64,000 bases of DNA, taken from NCBI RefSeq assembly GCF_039540405.1, contig NZ_BAABEY010000025.1, positions 62,001-126,000 of the forward strand. The letters run 5' to 3'. The position numbers and the translations under genes are program-made. This document shows, one piece after another, positions 52,517-60,735 of this stretch; position 1 is the stretch's first letter; every line of letters starts with the position of its first letter. The notes below the pieces were generated by a model. It was not told the DNA's origin and searched no databases. It saw only the letters and a program-made list of their open reading frames with translations. The DNA is from Ravibacter arvi (GTDB lineage: Bacteria > Bacteroidota > Bacteroidia > Cytophagales > Spirosomataceae).

Positions 52517-53601
52517 AGACTTTGAATAATTAATGCTGCATTTCCGCCTCCAAACCCGGAGGCGGTTTTCAGGAACGTCCCGCTTTCCGGCGCTGTATTC
52601 TTTGTCAGGATGTGAAGATTTTTGGACGTTCCGGGATTTTCAAACCCCTTGCTGGCAGGAACTATGCCATTTCTCAGCGACTGCAGGCACGCGGCGGTTT
52701 CAATTACACCGGCGGCGCCCAAGGTATGGCCCCAATAGCCTTTGCTGCTATTTAACGGTGTAGCTTCAAGCCCCATCCGGTCAAAGGCAATGGCCTCCAT
52801 CTCGTCATTGAATTTCGTCCCCGTTCCATGCGCATTGATAAACCCGATTTCACTTTTTGGAATGGCAGATTTCCGAATTGCGGCTGAAACGGCCCTGACC
52901 AGCCCTTCTCCTGTTCGGGAGGGGCCCGAAATGTGGTTGGCATCGTTGGCGTCGGCACCGGCCAGGAAGCGTGCCGGACGCTGGCGGAACGCAGACATTT
53001 CGGAAGATACCACAACCGCGCCGCCGCCTTCGCCCAGACTGACACCGGAGCGGTCAAGATCGAAGGGCCGGCAAGGCCCTTCGCTAACGGCATACAGCGA
53101 CTGAAAACCGTAAAGAACAAAATCCGAGACAACGTCGCACCCCAGCACCACTACGTGACGGTAATGCCCGGCTTTTACCATCCGGGCCGCGCAATTGATG
53201 GCAAGAACACCGGAAATACAGGCGTTGGATATTACCATAGGCGGATTGGCAAGGGTGTACCCGGCAACCAGTTCCGTTAACGGACCTTGAAACGGATTCC
53301 GGATATCCCCCGGCAGATCGCCTTTCGTAGAACTAAGCATAACCAGCGTATCGGGTGAAGCCAGGAGACGGGCGTCCCACCCCTCAACGAGCGCTGTCAA
53401 TATACGTTTAAGAATTGCGCGAAAACTCCCGGCCTCAGCGGATTCGAACCGGCTTATGTGCACATCGCTTCCTTTCCAACCGGCTTCCCTGTGCAGCCTG
53501 ATACCCGAATTTCCGGCTAAAACCGCCTTAAAATTGGTTGACGCCGATTCACCGAGCGGAGAAACGATCACTTCTGCACCTACGTAAACCTCCTGTCCCA
53601 T
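52513..53601 (-). CDS. Second complete beta-ketoacyl-ACP synthase
   Basis: 362 aa, shorter than the first KS. Cys128 in NPPMVISNACISGVLAINC, His in FINAHGTGTKFNDE and His in NSSKGYWGHTLGAAGVIE form a complete Cys-His-His set; the end has TASGFGGGNAALI. It is therefore active by motif. It may prime or elongate a different part of the chain from the KS/CLF pair. Overlaps the half-KS gene by 4 bp and abuts the thioesterase gene. Confidence 0.92.
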   Translation of the reverse strand: MGQEVYVGAEVIVSPLGESASTNFKAVLAGNSGIRLHREAGWKGSDVHISRFESAEAGSFRAILKRILTALVEGWDARLLASPDTLVMLSSTKGDLPGDIRNPFQGPLTELVAGYTLANPPMVISNACISGVLAINCAARMVKAGHYRHVVVLGCDVVSDFVLYGFQSLYAVSEGPCRPFDLDRSGVSLGEGGGAVVVSSEMSAFRQRPARFLAGADANDANHISGPSRTGEGLVRAVSAAIRKSAIPKSEIGFINAHGTGTKFNDEMEAIAFDRMGLEATPLNSSKGYWGHTLGAAGVIETAACLQSLRNGIVPASKGFENPGTSKNLHILTKNTAPESGTFLKTASGFGGGNAALIIQSL

Positions 53602-54033
53602 CTACACCTTATGCGCCTCTTTCCACGCCTGATAAAACGGTGGGCTCAGCAACTCCAGCTCACGCGTTTTTTGAGAGACAAAAACCTGGGTAGTGGTGCC
53701 GACAGCGGCTGTTTCACCGGTCGACAGGTTGACCACCCGGTAGTTGAAAACGATTTTGGCGGTTCTCACCGGTACATACTCCGTTATCACCCTGATTTTC
53801 TGACCGTAGAAGACGGACGCCTTAAAATCAAGCGAAGAATGTACGATGGGAATAAAAAAGCCTTCGTCAGCGACTTTCAGGTAAGGGATATTGAAGGTTT
53901 TCCCGAAGTGCTCCCTCCCGTCTTCGAAAAATTTCAGATAATTGCCATGCCAAACCACGCCCATAGCGTCAGTTTCACTAAAGCGTACGTCTAAATCTAT
54001 TGTTGAGGTTAGTCCCGGGTTTGTACTGTTCAT
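53602..54033 (-). CDS. 4-hydroxybenzoyl-CoA-type thioesterase
   Basis: 143 aa, hotdog fold. The catalytic motif is DVRFSETDAMGVVWHGNYLK at about residues 15-34 (the Asp in TDAMG), followed by FFEDGREHFG. It would hydrolyse acyl-ACP/CoA products or remove stalled intermediates, as thioesterases in aryl-polyene clusters may do. It lies 3 bp from the upstream hotdog gene. Confidence 0.9.
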   Translation of the reverse strand: MNSTNPGLTSTIDLDVRFSETDAMGVVWHGNYLKFFEDGREHFGKTFNIPYLKVADEGFFIPIVHSSLDFKASVFYGQKIRVITEYVPVRTAKIVFNYRVVNLSTGETAAVGTTTQVFVSQKTRELELLSPPFYQAWKEAHKV

Positions 54034-54036
54034 TTT

Positions 54037-54459
54037 TCAGATCACCAGCTTTATTTCACCTTCCAGCAGCTTCCGGTCCTCGTGATAAACCTCGCCCCGG
54101 ATCATCACGACCGGCTCCAGCCGGTGTGTTACGCGTACATGCGTAGTAATACGATCGCCTACCCGGGGCAGTCCAAGGACGTTTACCCGTGAAATGGCGC
54201 CAATATAGCCAATTTTAGGCTCCTGCCCATTCTTCATCCCGTTGAAGCCAAACCCGAGCGCCGCGCTCTGCGCTATATTTTCCAGCAGCCCCGACTCCTG
54301 GAAGATACCGTCCCGTGTAAGGAGGTTTCCTTCGGGAATTTCAAACTCCGTCACGAAATGGTCTTCCGAAGCGCTTATCAGCTTACCGACCTGCACAAAG
54401 GGACTGCGATGCGGAATCAGCGACAACCAGTCCTGTTCAACGATTGTTTGCTTGTTCAA
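54037..54459 (-). CDS. Second hotdog dehydratase-like protein (ApeP-like)
   Basis: 140 aa, hotdog fold. LIPHRSPFVQVGKLISA at about residues 14-30 and LLTRDGIFQESGLLENIAQSAAL at about 46-68 match FabZ/FabA-like and ApeP-type dehydratases, including the IPHR-PF start and the Glu-containing helix. Start is TTG at 54459, overlapping the acyltransferase gene by 23 bp; no better ATG exists. Probably a 3-hydroxyacyl-ACP dehydratase for the polyene. Confidence 0.84.
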   Translation of the reverse strand: MNKQTIVEQDWLSLIPHRSPFVQVGKLISASEDHFVTEFEIPEGNLLTRDGIFQESGLLENIAQSAALGFGFNGMKNGQEPKIGYIGAISRVNVLGLPRVGDRITTHVRVTHRLEPVVMIRGEVYHEDRKLLEGEIKLVI

Positions 54460-55318
54460 AATAAGGAAAATAGTTAAACCATTGTTCCGGATTATCCTTC
54501 ACGCGGGATTCCAGTTCTTTTACAAACGCCCCCGCGATTTCCGAGGGCGAGAACTTACCTGTTACGGGTGACGTTGCGCTCAGATGGTATACAAAATTGC
54601 TTTTTTTCACACCAAACACAAAAGTAACGGGCGCATTAAACCTGGATGCAATCAAAAACGGCCCCAGCGGGAAGCGGGCAACCCGGCCCAGGAATGGAAG
54701 CTCAAGATATTTGGCACCTTCCAGGTAACGGTCCGCGTGAATGGCCACAAATTCGTTGTTTTTCAATGCGCCATTGATTTTCACGACATGCGTGAGATCG
54801 TTTTTTATGGCGATAATCCGGAACCTCGGCCCGCCTGTTTTTTCATGAAGATAGGCTTTGATCGCTTCAACTTCGGCGTCGAGCATTACCACGTTAATGG
54901 TGGGTGTTACCCTGCCTTTGAGCAAATTCCCGGCCGTTTCCCAATTACCGAGGTGAGCGCTGATCAGGATACCGCCTTTCCCGGCCTCGCGCATGGCGAT
55001 CAGGTAGTTTTCATTTTCAAAAGAAAGGGTAAACTGGGAGGCTTTGCCCACCAGGAAATACATCCGGTCGACCAGGGTCTGAGCGAAAGTATAAAAATTC
55101 CGGAAGACAAGCCGGTTAACCGCCCATCCCTGCAGGCCAAACCCCAGTCCGTAGAACTGTTTTAGCGCTTTGCGCGCCTTTCCCGAAAAAATAAAATAGT
55201 AAAATGATATAAACCGGAGAAGCAGGTATACAAAACCTACCGGCGTATTGCGCACACAGGAAAGCAAAATCCGGTACCCGAGCAGTGTCCCTTTTGTCCT
55301 GCCATCCCAATTACTCAT
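54437..55318 (-). CDS. Lipid A-type (LpxL-like) acyltransferase
   Basis: 293 aa. An N-terminal helix (about 25-45) anchors it, and the H-x4-(D/E) catalytic motif appears in ILISAHLGNWETAGNLL near residue 120. Further LpxL-like segments include FVAIHADRYLEG and LPFLGRVARFPLGPFLIA. In aryl-polyene and flexirubin clusters such enzymes attach the finished chain to a lipid or glycerol-like anchor. Overlaps the next gene by 23 bp. Confidence 0.9.
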   Translation of the reverse strand: MSNWDGRTKGTLLGYRILLSCVRNTPVGFVYLLLRFISFYYFIFSGKARKALKQFYGLGFGLQGWAVNRLVFRNFYTFAQTLVDRMYFLVGKASQFTLSFENENYLIAMREAGKGGILISAHLGNWETAGNLLKGRVTPTINVVMLDAEVEAIKAYLHEKTGGPRFRIIAIKNDLTHVVKINGALKNNEFVAIHADRYLEGAKYLELPFLGRVARFPLGPFLIASRFNAPVTFVFGVKKSNFVYHLSATSPVTGKFSPSEIAGAFVKELESRVKDNPEQWFNYFPYFEQANNR

Positions 55319-55322
55319 TCCA

Positions 55323-55589
55323 TTACAGCGAAGAGCTCACCGCCACCGGTGCCAGCCTGGAGGCCACAAACCGATAAAAATCCTGGAAAGTGACGATAGA
55401 TTTAAAATCCTCTCCAGTGACTTTAATGTTAAAATTTTCCTCAATCAGCACCACTAAATCGACGTAGTCAAGACTATCGAGGTCCAAAGTTGCTTTAAGG
55501 TCACTTTCCGGCTGGATCAAATTCTTATCTACCTCAAACTCCTCAGACAGAAAATCTTTGGTCGTCGTCACTATTTCCTCAATGCTCAT
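55323..55589 (-). CDS. Acyl carrier protein (second; first gene of the cluster)
   Basis: 88 aa. Phosphopantetheine Ser in LKATLDLDSLDYVDLVVLIE at about Ser39. ATG 55589 (MSIEEIV) is used; ATG 55607 and GTG 55616 are in frame, but the likely -7 box at 55618 leaves too little leader for them. It opens the 13-gene run and is 4 bp from the acyltransferase gene. It probably carries the chain for the second KS. Confidence 0.9.
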   Translation of the reverse strand: MSIEEIVTTTKDFLSEEFEVDKNLIQPESDLKATLDLDSLDYVDLVVLIEENFNIKVTGEDFKSIVTFQDFYRFVASRLAPVAVSSSL

Positions 55590-55617
55590 GTTCAATTTTG
55601 GCAACATTATTGACACA

Positions 55618-55625
55618 CAAAAATA
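55618..55625 (-). promoter_or_regulatory. Candidate -7 box (TATTTTTG) for the aryl-polyene-like cluster
   Basis: Minus-strand TATTTTTG matches TAnnTTTG, 29 bp before ATG 55589, at the head of the 13-gene unit. It would drive the whole 9-kb transcript, since gaps inside are at most about 31 bp. Confidence 0.45.
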
Positions 55626-55814
55626 GGCAATTTTGTTAATTTACTTAAATCCCCCCTTATTGTTTTTGAGCCAACGGAATACCTGAGTTAGCGGCGGCAA
55701 TTTTTCTACCGCATCAAACGGTACCGAAGGCGATTTATTTTTAACCCGATGGCGGAAAAAATTACCGGATGATATTTATTGGAAATAAAATCCGGGCTCC
55801 CATCTAATTTATAT

Positions 55815-55822
55815 TAAATTTG
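55815..55822 (+). promoter_or_regulatory. Candidate -7 box (TAAATTTG) for the second DUF1080 gene
   Basis: Plus-strand TAAATTTG, exact TAnnTTTG, 37 bp before ATG 55859. The 55626-55814 spacer is AT-rich and has no gene. Confidence 0.5.
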
Positions 55823-55858
55823 ACCATGTAACGTTTTGCCACTCATACGAACAAATTC

Positions 55859-56491
55859 ATGCTGCGGATTTTAGCGACCCTGACCCTGCTTCTGACTTCC
55901 AGCCTGGCCTTGCCCGCGCAGCGCGCCTCGCTCTTCGATGGTAAAACGCTAACGGGATGGCGGGTATCGGACCCGCAGTTTGCCAGTTTATGGTCGGTGG
56001 AGAACGGTATGATTGTCGGTGGAAGCGCCTCAGAAAAAATCCCTGCCAATAACTACCTGGTATCGAACAAGGCCTACAAAAACTTCGAATTCAGGTGTCT
56101 GTTCAAACTGGATGGCGATCCGGCAACCGGCATGATCAACAGCGGTATCCAATACAGGTCGGAAGTGAAAGGCCAGAACATGGTTGGCTACCAGGCCGAT
56201 ATCGGTGACGGCTACTGGGGAGATATTTATGACGAGCACAGGCGCGGAAAACTGGTGTCGGGCAACCTGGCAGCACTCAAAGAATTGCTACGTCCCGACG
56301 GCTGGAACTCCTATATTGTCAGGTGTACCGGCAACCGTCATGAACTGTATATCAACGGTATAAAAACGGCTGATTACGAAGAAAAAGAAAAAGGCATTCC
56401 GGGATCCGGCATCATTGCCTTCCAGGTACATAGCGGCGGCAAGGCACGCATTTTTTTAAAAAATATTGAAATAGAGACCTATCCTGATTAA
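55859..56491 (+). CDS. Secreted DUF1080 (3-keto-disaccharide hydrolase-like) protein
   Basis: 210 aa with a signal peptide (MLRILATLTLLLTSSLALPAQ) and a single jelly-roll DUF1080 domain: SLFDGKTLTGWRVSD, VENGMIVGGSASE, NYLVSNKAYKNFEFRCLFKL, GMINSGIQYRSEVKG and IIAFQVHSGGKARIFLKNIEIE. It lacks the extra N-terminal domain of the gene at 8472. Its neighbours (UPF0261, cupredoxin-propeller) suggest a small carbohydrate-oxidation cluster, but the substrate is unknown. Confidence 0.9.
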   Translation: MLRILATLTLLLTSSLALPAQRASLFDGKTLTGWRVSDPQFASLWSVENGMIVGGSASEKIPANNYLVSNKAYKNFEFRCLFKLDGDPATGMINSGIQYRSEVKGQNMVGYQADIGDGYWGDIYDEHRRGKLVSGNLAALKELLRPDGWNSYIVRCTGNRHELYINGIKTADYEEKEKGIPGSGIIAFQVHSGGKARIFLKNIEIETYPD

Positions 56492-56544
56492 ACATTCACC
56501 CGTTTTGCCACAGCGAAGTCCCTCTTTTCAAACAATAGCTGTAC

Positions 56545-57783
56545 ATGCATTCCAGATTAAGTAAAGGCCCGGGCATCGTGATCATCGGCTGCTTTGATAC
56601 CAAAGCCGAAGTTTTTGCACTTCTCTATGAGGAGCTATCCCGCCTGGAGCGTAAAGTCATTACCATCAACACCGGGATCCTGGGAAGCACCGGGTTGTTC
56701 CCGGTCCATTACGAAAACCATGAGCTGGCCGAACTTGCCGGAAGCAACCTGGCAGAACTGGCCGGAGCAGGGAACCGCAACCGGGCTGTGGAAGCGATTT
56801 CGCTGGGGGCAAAACGACTGCTCGAAGCATTATCAACCAGTGCGGAAGGCATAGCCGGGGTGATCGGCATGGGCGGCGGCGGCGGCTCCTACATCGCCAT
56901 GCAGGCCATGCAGGGAGTTCCGTTTGGAATTCCAAAAGTCTGTATCTCAACATTGGCCACCAAAGATGTAAGTCACCTGGCCGGCATCAAGGATATTGTC
57001 CTCATCCCGTCAATTGTTGATGTTGCCGGCAGAAACAGCATCATAGAGGCGTTGATCAAGCAGGCGGCCCGGGCAATAGATGCTATGGCCCGGGCCGTTG
57101 TAACCCCCGATACCGCCAGGAAGCGGGTGGCGGTGAGTATGTTCGGCAACACGACAAAATGTGTTGAACGGTGTACCTCGCTTCTCGTCGAAAGCGGTTT
57201 TGAGGTGCTGCCCTTTCATGCCAACGGCAGCGGCGGAAAGGCAATGGAGACCCTGATCAGAGGCGGGTATTTTTACGCGGTACTGGATGTAACCACTACC
57301 GAGCTGGCCGATGAACTCTGCGGCGGCATTTGTAGCGCCGGTCCTGACAGGCTCACCGCTGCGGCAGACCTGGGTATTCCGCAGGTGGTGATACCCGGTT
57401 GTCTCGACATGGTTAATTTCGGCGCGCCGGAAACGGTTCCGCACAAATACCATGACCGGCAGTTTTACAACTGGTCGCCCGATGTGACGCTTATGCGCAC
57501 CAACTTTACGGAAAATATGGAATTGGGAAAAATTTTGTCCCAAAAAGTCCTGAGAAGCAAGGGACCTGTATCAGTGATGCTGCCTACCGGGGGAATTTCG
57601 GAAATCGACCGCCCGGGAAACGACTTTCACCAGGAACGCTCCAACAAAAAGCTTTTTGATACCATTATCGAGAACCTTTCAGGGAAAATACCGCTAACCC
57701 AGCTCCCCCTTCACATCAACGATCCTGAGTTTGCTGCTGCAATTGTAAACGAATTACTGACGATTGCTGCTTCCAGGGCTTAG
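56545..57783 (+). CDS. Tm-1/UPF0261 family protein
   Basis: 412 aa. The N-terminal UPF0261 domain starts IVIIGCFDTKAEVFALLYEEL and has INTGILGSTGLFPV, GVIGMGGGGGSYIAMQAMQG and STLATKDVSHLAGIKDIVLI. The C-terminal half includes AVSMFGNTTKCVERC, HANGSGGKAMETLI and MLPTGGISEIDRPGNDFH. Tm-1-like proteins include the tomato resistance protein Tm-1 and bacterial proteins of unknown function, often near sugar catabolism genes. It lies 53 bp after the DUF1080 gene and is followed by the cupredoxin gene, so the three may be one unit. Confidence 0.9.
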   Translation: MHSRLSKGPGIVIIGCFDTKAEVFALLYEELSRLERKVITINTGILGSTGLFPVHYENHELAELAGSNLAELAGAGNRNRAVEAISLGAKRLLEALSTSAEGIAGVIGMGGGGGSYIAMQAMQGVPFGIPKVCISTLATKDVSHLAGIKDIVLIPSIVDVAGRNSIIEALIKQAARAIDAMARAVVTPDTARKRVAVSMFGNTTKCVERCTSLLVESGFEVLPFHANGSGGKAMETLIRGGYFYAVLDVTTTELADELCGGICSAGPDRLTAAADLGIPQVVIPGCLDMVNFGAPETVPHKYHDRQFYNWSPDVTLMRTNFTENMELGKILSQKVLRSKGPVSVMLPTGGISEIDRPGNDFHQERSNKKLFDTIIENLSGKIPLTQLPLHINDPEFAAAIVNELLTIAASRA

Positions 57784-57898
57784 CTGTTCCGGTTATTATT
57801 TATGCACTTTGCCGTTGCTTCCATCATTAGATCGGGAGGGGATCTTGTCTTTTGTCAAAAGAACACTTAATCCCGTTTCCACTTCTATACCGCACCGC

Positions 57899-60730
57899 AT
57901 GCACCGTTCAGTTTACCTGCTGCTTTTCGCCTTACTTTCAGCACCCGTTTCAGGCAAGGGGCTTTTTGTTTCCGACAGTTCCAGAACCAGGAACTATGTG
58001 TTGGAAAGCACCATGCTCGGCTATTTCAAAAAAGACGGCATGCGAAACCCGACACTTAAGGCCAACAAAGGCGACAAGGTCCGGATTATGATTGTAAACG
58101 GTGAGCTCATGCCGCACGACCTGGCCCTGGAGAAACACCAGGTTCAAACCCGGCCGGTTCTGGAGAAAGGTGATACGGCTTCGATAGAATTCATTGCCCT
58201 GCAGGATGACGTGTATTACTGTACCATACCCGGCCACAGGATTGCGGGTATGGCAGGAAAGATAGCGATCGTAGAAGGGGCGCTTACCAACGTGGCGGAG
58301 GTAGCGGGAGAAATTCCGCTACAAGAAGGGCGCAGGATGAACCTCAACTTCGAAACCGGGGATTTCACTGACTGGACAACCGAGGGTTCGGGATATAAAC
58401 CCCTGATGGTCCACCAGGACCCTTCCCCCGATCATGACGAAAAAACTCAACTCGGTATAGGCGGCCATTATGCTTTTTCTTCGGGTGGAACCGCCCATTA
58501 CCGCCAGACCGGCGTCCTGGTATCTGCTCCGTTTAAGGTGACACATCCGTATGCTTCTTTCCGGGTTTCGGGGGGTGCGCTTGAAGATACGCGTGTAGAA
58601 CTTACAGAAGAGGGCGGCACTGTTCCGTTCTTTTCTATTACGGGTTCCGGCCGGCTCCCGCTGCAGCCGGTTGTCGTGGACTTAAGAAAATGGAAAGACA
58701 AGCTCATACGGATCCGCCTCGTCGACCAGGAAACCGGGATTTCAACCATTCCTTACATAAAAGATGACAAGTCTGCTCATCTTAACTTTGATGATTTCCT
58801 TTTTCATACGACCCGGCCGGTCTTCGAAAATGAGCTTAAAAAGGAAGACATTATCGCCCTACCGCCGGTAGATGTTATCAAATATGCTGGGCTCTCTGGC
58901 CGGGATGCAGCTAAATACATGACGGCGCCCGAAGGTTTCAAGGTGACTCTGGCAGCTTCCGAACCTGAAATAATCCGGCCGATCAGTTTCACCATAGACG
59001 CAAAAAACAGGCTTTGGGTAGCGGAAGGCCACACTTATCCGGTCAAGGCCAAAGAAAATGAAGGCAAAGACCGGATCCTTATTTTTGAGGATACCGATGG
59101 CGACGGCACGCTCGATAACCGGAAAGTATTTATGGAAGGCCTCAACCTTGTAAGCGGTATTGAGTTGGGAATGGGCGGGCTTTGGATAGGTGCAGCGCCG
59201 CACCTGCTATTCGTACCGGTCGATTTTTCGAAAGATCAACCTGCAGGCCCCGCAAAAATATTACTGGACGGCTGGGGTTACCAGGACACTCATGAAACGC
59301 TGAACAACCTTCGGTGGGGACCCGACGGCTGGTTATACGGCGTTCACGGTGTATTTACTCATTCCAAAGTCGGCAAGCCGGGCACGCCGGAAGCCCAAAG
59401 AACACCGCTTAATGCGGCAGTCTGGCGCTATCACCCCGTGCGTCATGAGTTCGAGATTTTCTCGCATGGCACGAGCAACCCGTGGGGGATCGATTTCAAC
59501 GACTACGGGCATGCCTTCATTACCGCGTGCGTGCTTCCGCATTTGTACCACGTAATCCAGGGAGCCCGCTACCAGCGCCAGGGGGGCAAACACTTTAACG
59601 AGTTTACCTTCGACGACATTAAGACCATTGCCGATCATGTGCATTGGGTAGGAGACCGCGGGCCACATGCCGGCAATTTCCGGTCAGCAAAAAAAGGCGG
59701 GGGTCATGCTCATGCCGGCGCCATGATTTACCTGGGCGGATCTTGGCCTGAAGGCTTCAGGAACAAGATTTTCATGAACAACATCAACGGCGCCCGGCTC
59801 AATGTGGATTATCCGAAGCGTTCCGGTACCGGGTACGTAGCGAGTCATGAGCCCGATTTCATGGAGATGAACGACTCGTGGTCGCAATGGCTTAATATGC
59901 GTTACGACGCCGGCGGATCGGTTTATGCTATTGATTGGTATGATAAAAACCAGTGCCACAGCCCGAACCCGGATGTACATGACAAGACCCTCGGCCGGAT
60001 TTTCAAACTCGCGCATCAGAACGACAAAGCAGTAAAAGTCGACCTGTACCAGGCAAAAAATGAAGAGTTGATAAAAAACCTGCTGCATCCCAACGAGTGG
60101 TTTGTCCGGCAGTCCCGGCAGCTATTGCAGGAGCGGGGCATTTCGCGCAAAGAGCGGAAGACACTCCTGAAAATGATGGGAGAAAGCACCGACATCCCCC
60201 GCAAGCTGCGTATTCTCTGGACCCTGCACGTTACCGGCAGCCTGACCGAGCAGGACTATATCGGCCTGCTGGCATACGAAAATGAATACATCCGGAGCTG
60301 GGCGATCCAGCTGGGCACCGAGCTGTTTCCCGCATCGGTAAAATGGACGGAAGCATTGACCGCTCTTTCCCGCCAGGAAAATCCGCCGCTGGTCAGGCTG
60401 TACCTGGCGTCCGCACTGCAACGGCTGCCGGTTGCGGCCCGTTGGGGGGTACTTGCCAACCTGCTTCCTTTGTCCGGCGATGCCAAGGACCAGAATCAAC
60501 CCCTGATGTTGTGGTATGCATTTGAGCCTGCCGTGGCTGAAAATCCCGGAAAAGCGTCAGCACTCGCGCTGAAAGCCGCGGCGCCTGAGATGCTCTCTTA
60601 TGTAATCAGGCGGTTGAAGGCAGTTGAAGGGGCACCGGCAAAACGTGCGCTTCAGCACTTAAAAACAAACCTGGAAAGCCAGGGGCACCGGTACCACCGG
60701 GAACTGGAGCTGCTTGCAGGAAAAGAATAA
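57899..60730 (+). CDS. Cupredoxin - PVC-type beta-propeller - HEAT fusion, no cytochrome domain
   Basis: 943 aa. Signal peptide at 1-19. A cupredoxin-like domain spans about 30-128, with type-1 copper ligands visible: His73 (MPHD), Cys108 and His113 (YYCTIPGH), Met118 (AGM). A carbohydrate-binding-like beta segment lies at about 140-300. About 330-760 is a glucose/sorbosone dehydrogenase-like propeller of the PVC membrane-bound dehydrogenase type (TIGR02604-like): FKVTLAASEPEIIRPISFTI, LWVAEGHTYP, GWGYQDTHETLNNL and HAHAGAMIYLGG. HEAT-like helices fill the last 180 residues. The usual C-terminal C-x2-C-H is absent, so electrons may leave by the copper domain; this is inference. ATG 57899 starts the signal peptide. 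Confidence 0.88.
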   Translation: MHRSVYLLLFALLSAPVSGKGLFVSDSSRTRNYVLESTMLGYFKKDGMRNPTLKANKGDKVRIMIVNGELMPHDLALEKHQVQTRPVLEKGDTASIEFIALQDDVYYCTIPGHRIAGMAGKIAIVEGALTNVAEVAGEIPLQEGRRMNLNFETGDFTDWTTEGSGYKPLMVHQDPSPDHDEKTQLGIGGHYAFSSGGTAHYRQTGVLVSAPFKVTHPYASFRVSGGALEDTRVELTEEGGTVPFFSITGSGRLPLQPVVVDLRKWKDKLIRIRLVDQETGISTIPYIKDDKSAHLNFDDFLFHTTRPVFENELKKEDIIALPPVDVIKYAGLSGRDAAKYMTAPEGFKVTLAASEPEIIRPISFTIDAKNRLWVAEGHTYPVKAKENEGKDRILIFEDTDGDGTLDNRKVFMEGLNLVSGIELGMGGLWIGAAPHLLFVPVDFSKDQPAGPAKILLDGWGYQDTHETLNNLRWGPDGWLYGVHGVFTHSKVGKPGTPEAQRTPLNAAVWRYHPVRHEFEIFSHGTSNPWGIDFNDYGHAFITACVLPHLYHVIQGARYQRQGGKHFNEFTFDDIKTIADHVHWVGDRGPHAGNFRSAKKGGGHAHAGAMIYLGGSWPEGFRNKIFMNNINGARLNVDYPKRSGTGYVASHEPDFMEMNDSWSQWLNMRYDAGGSVYAIDWYDKNQCHSPNPDVHDKTLGRIFKLAHQNDKAVKVDLYQAKNEELIKNLLHPNEWFVRQSRQLLQERGISRKERKTLLKMMGESTDIPRKLRILWTLHVTGSLTEQDYIGLLAYENEYIRSWAIQLGTELFPASVKWTEALTALSRQENPPLVRLYLASALQRLPVAARWGVLANLLPLSGDAKDQNQPLMLWYAFEPAVAENPGKASALALKAAAPEMLSYVIRRLKAVEGAPAKRALQHLKTNLESQGHRYHRELELLAGKE

Positions 60731-60735
60731 AGCAG

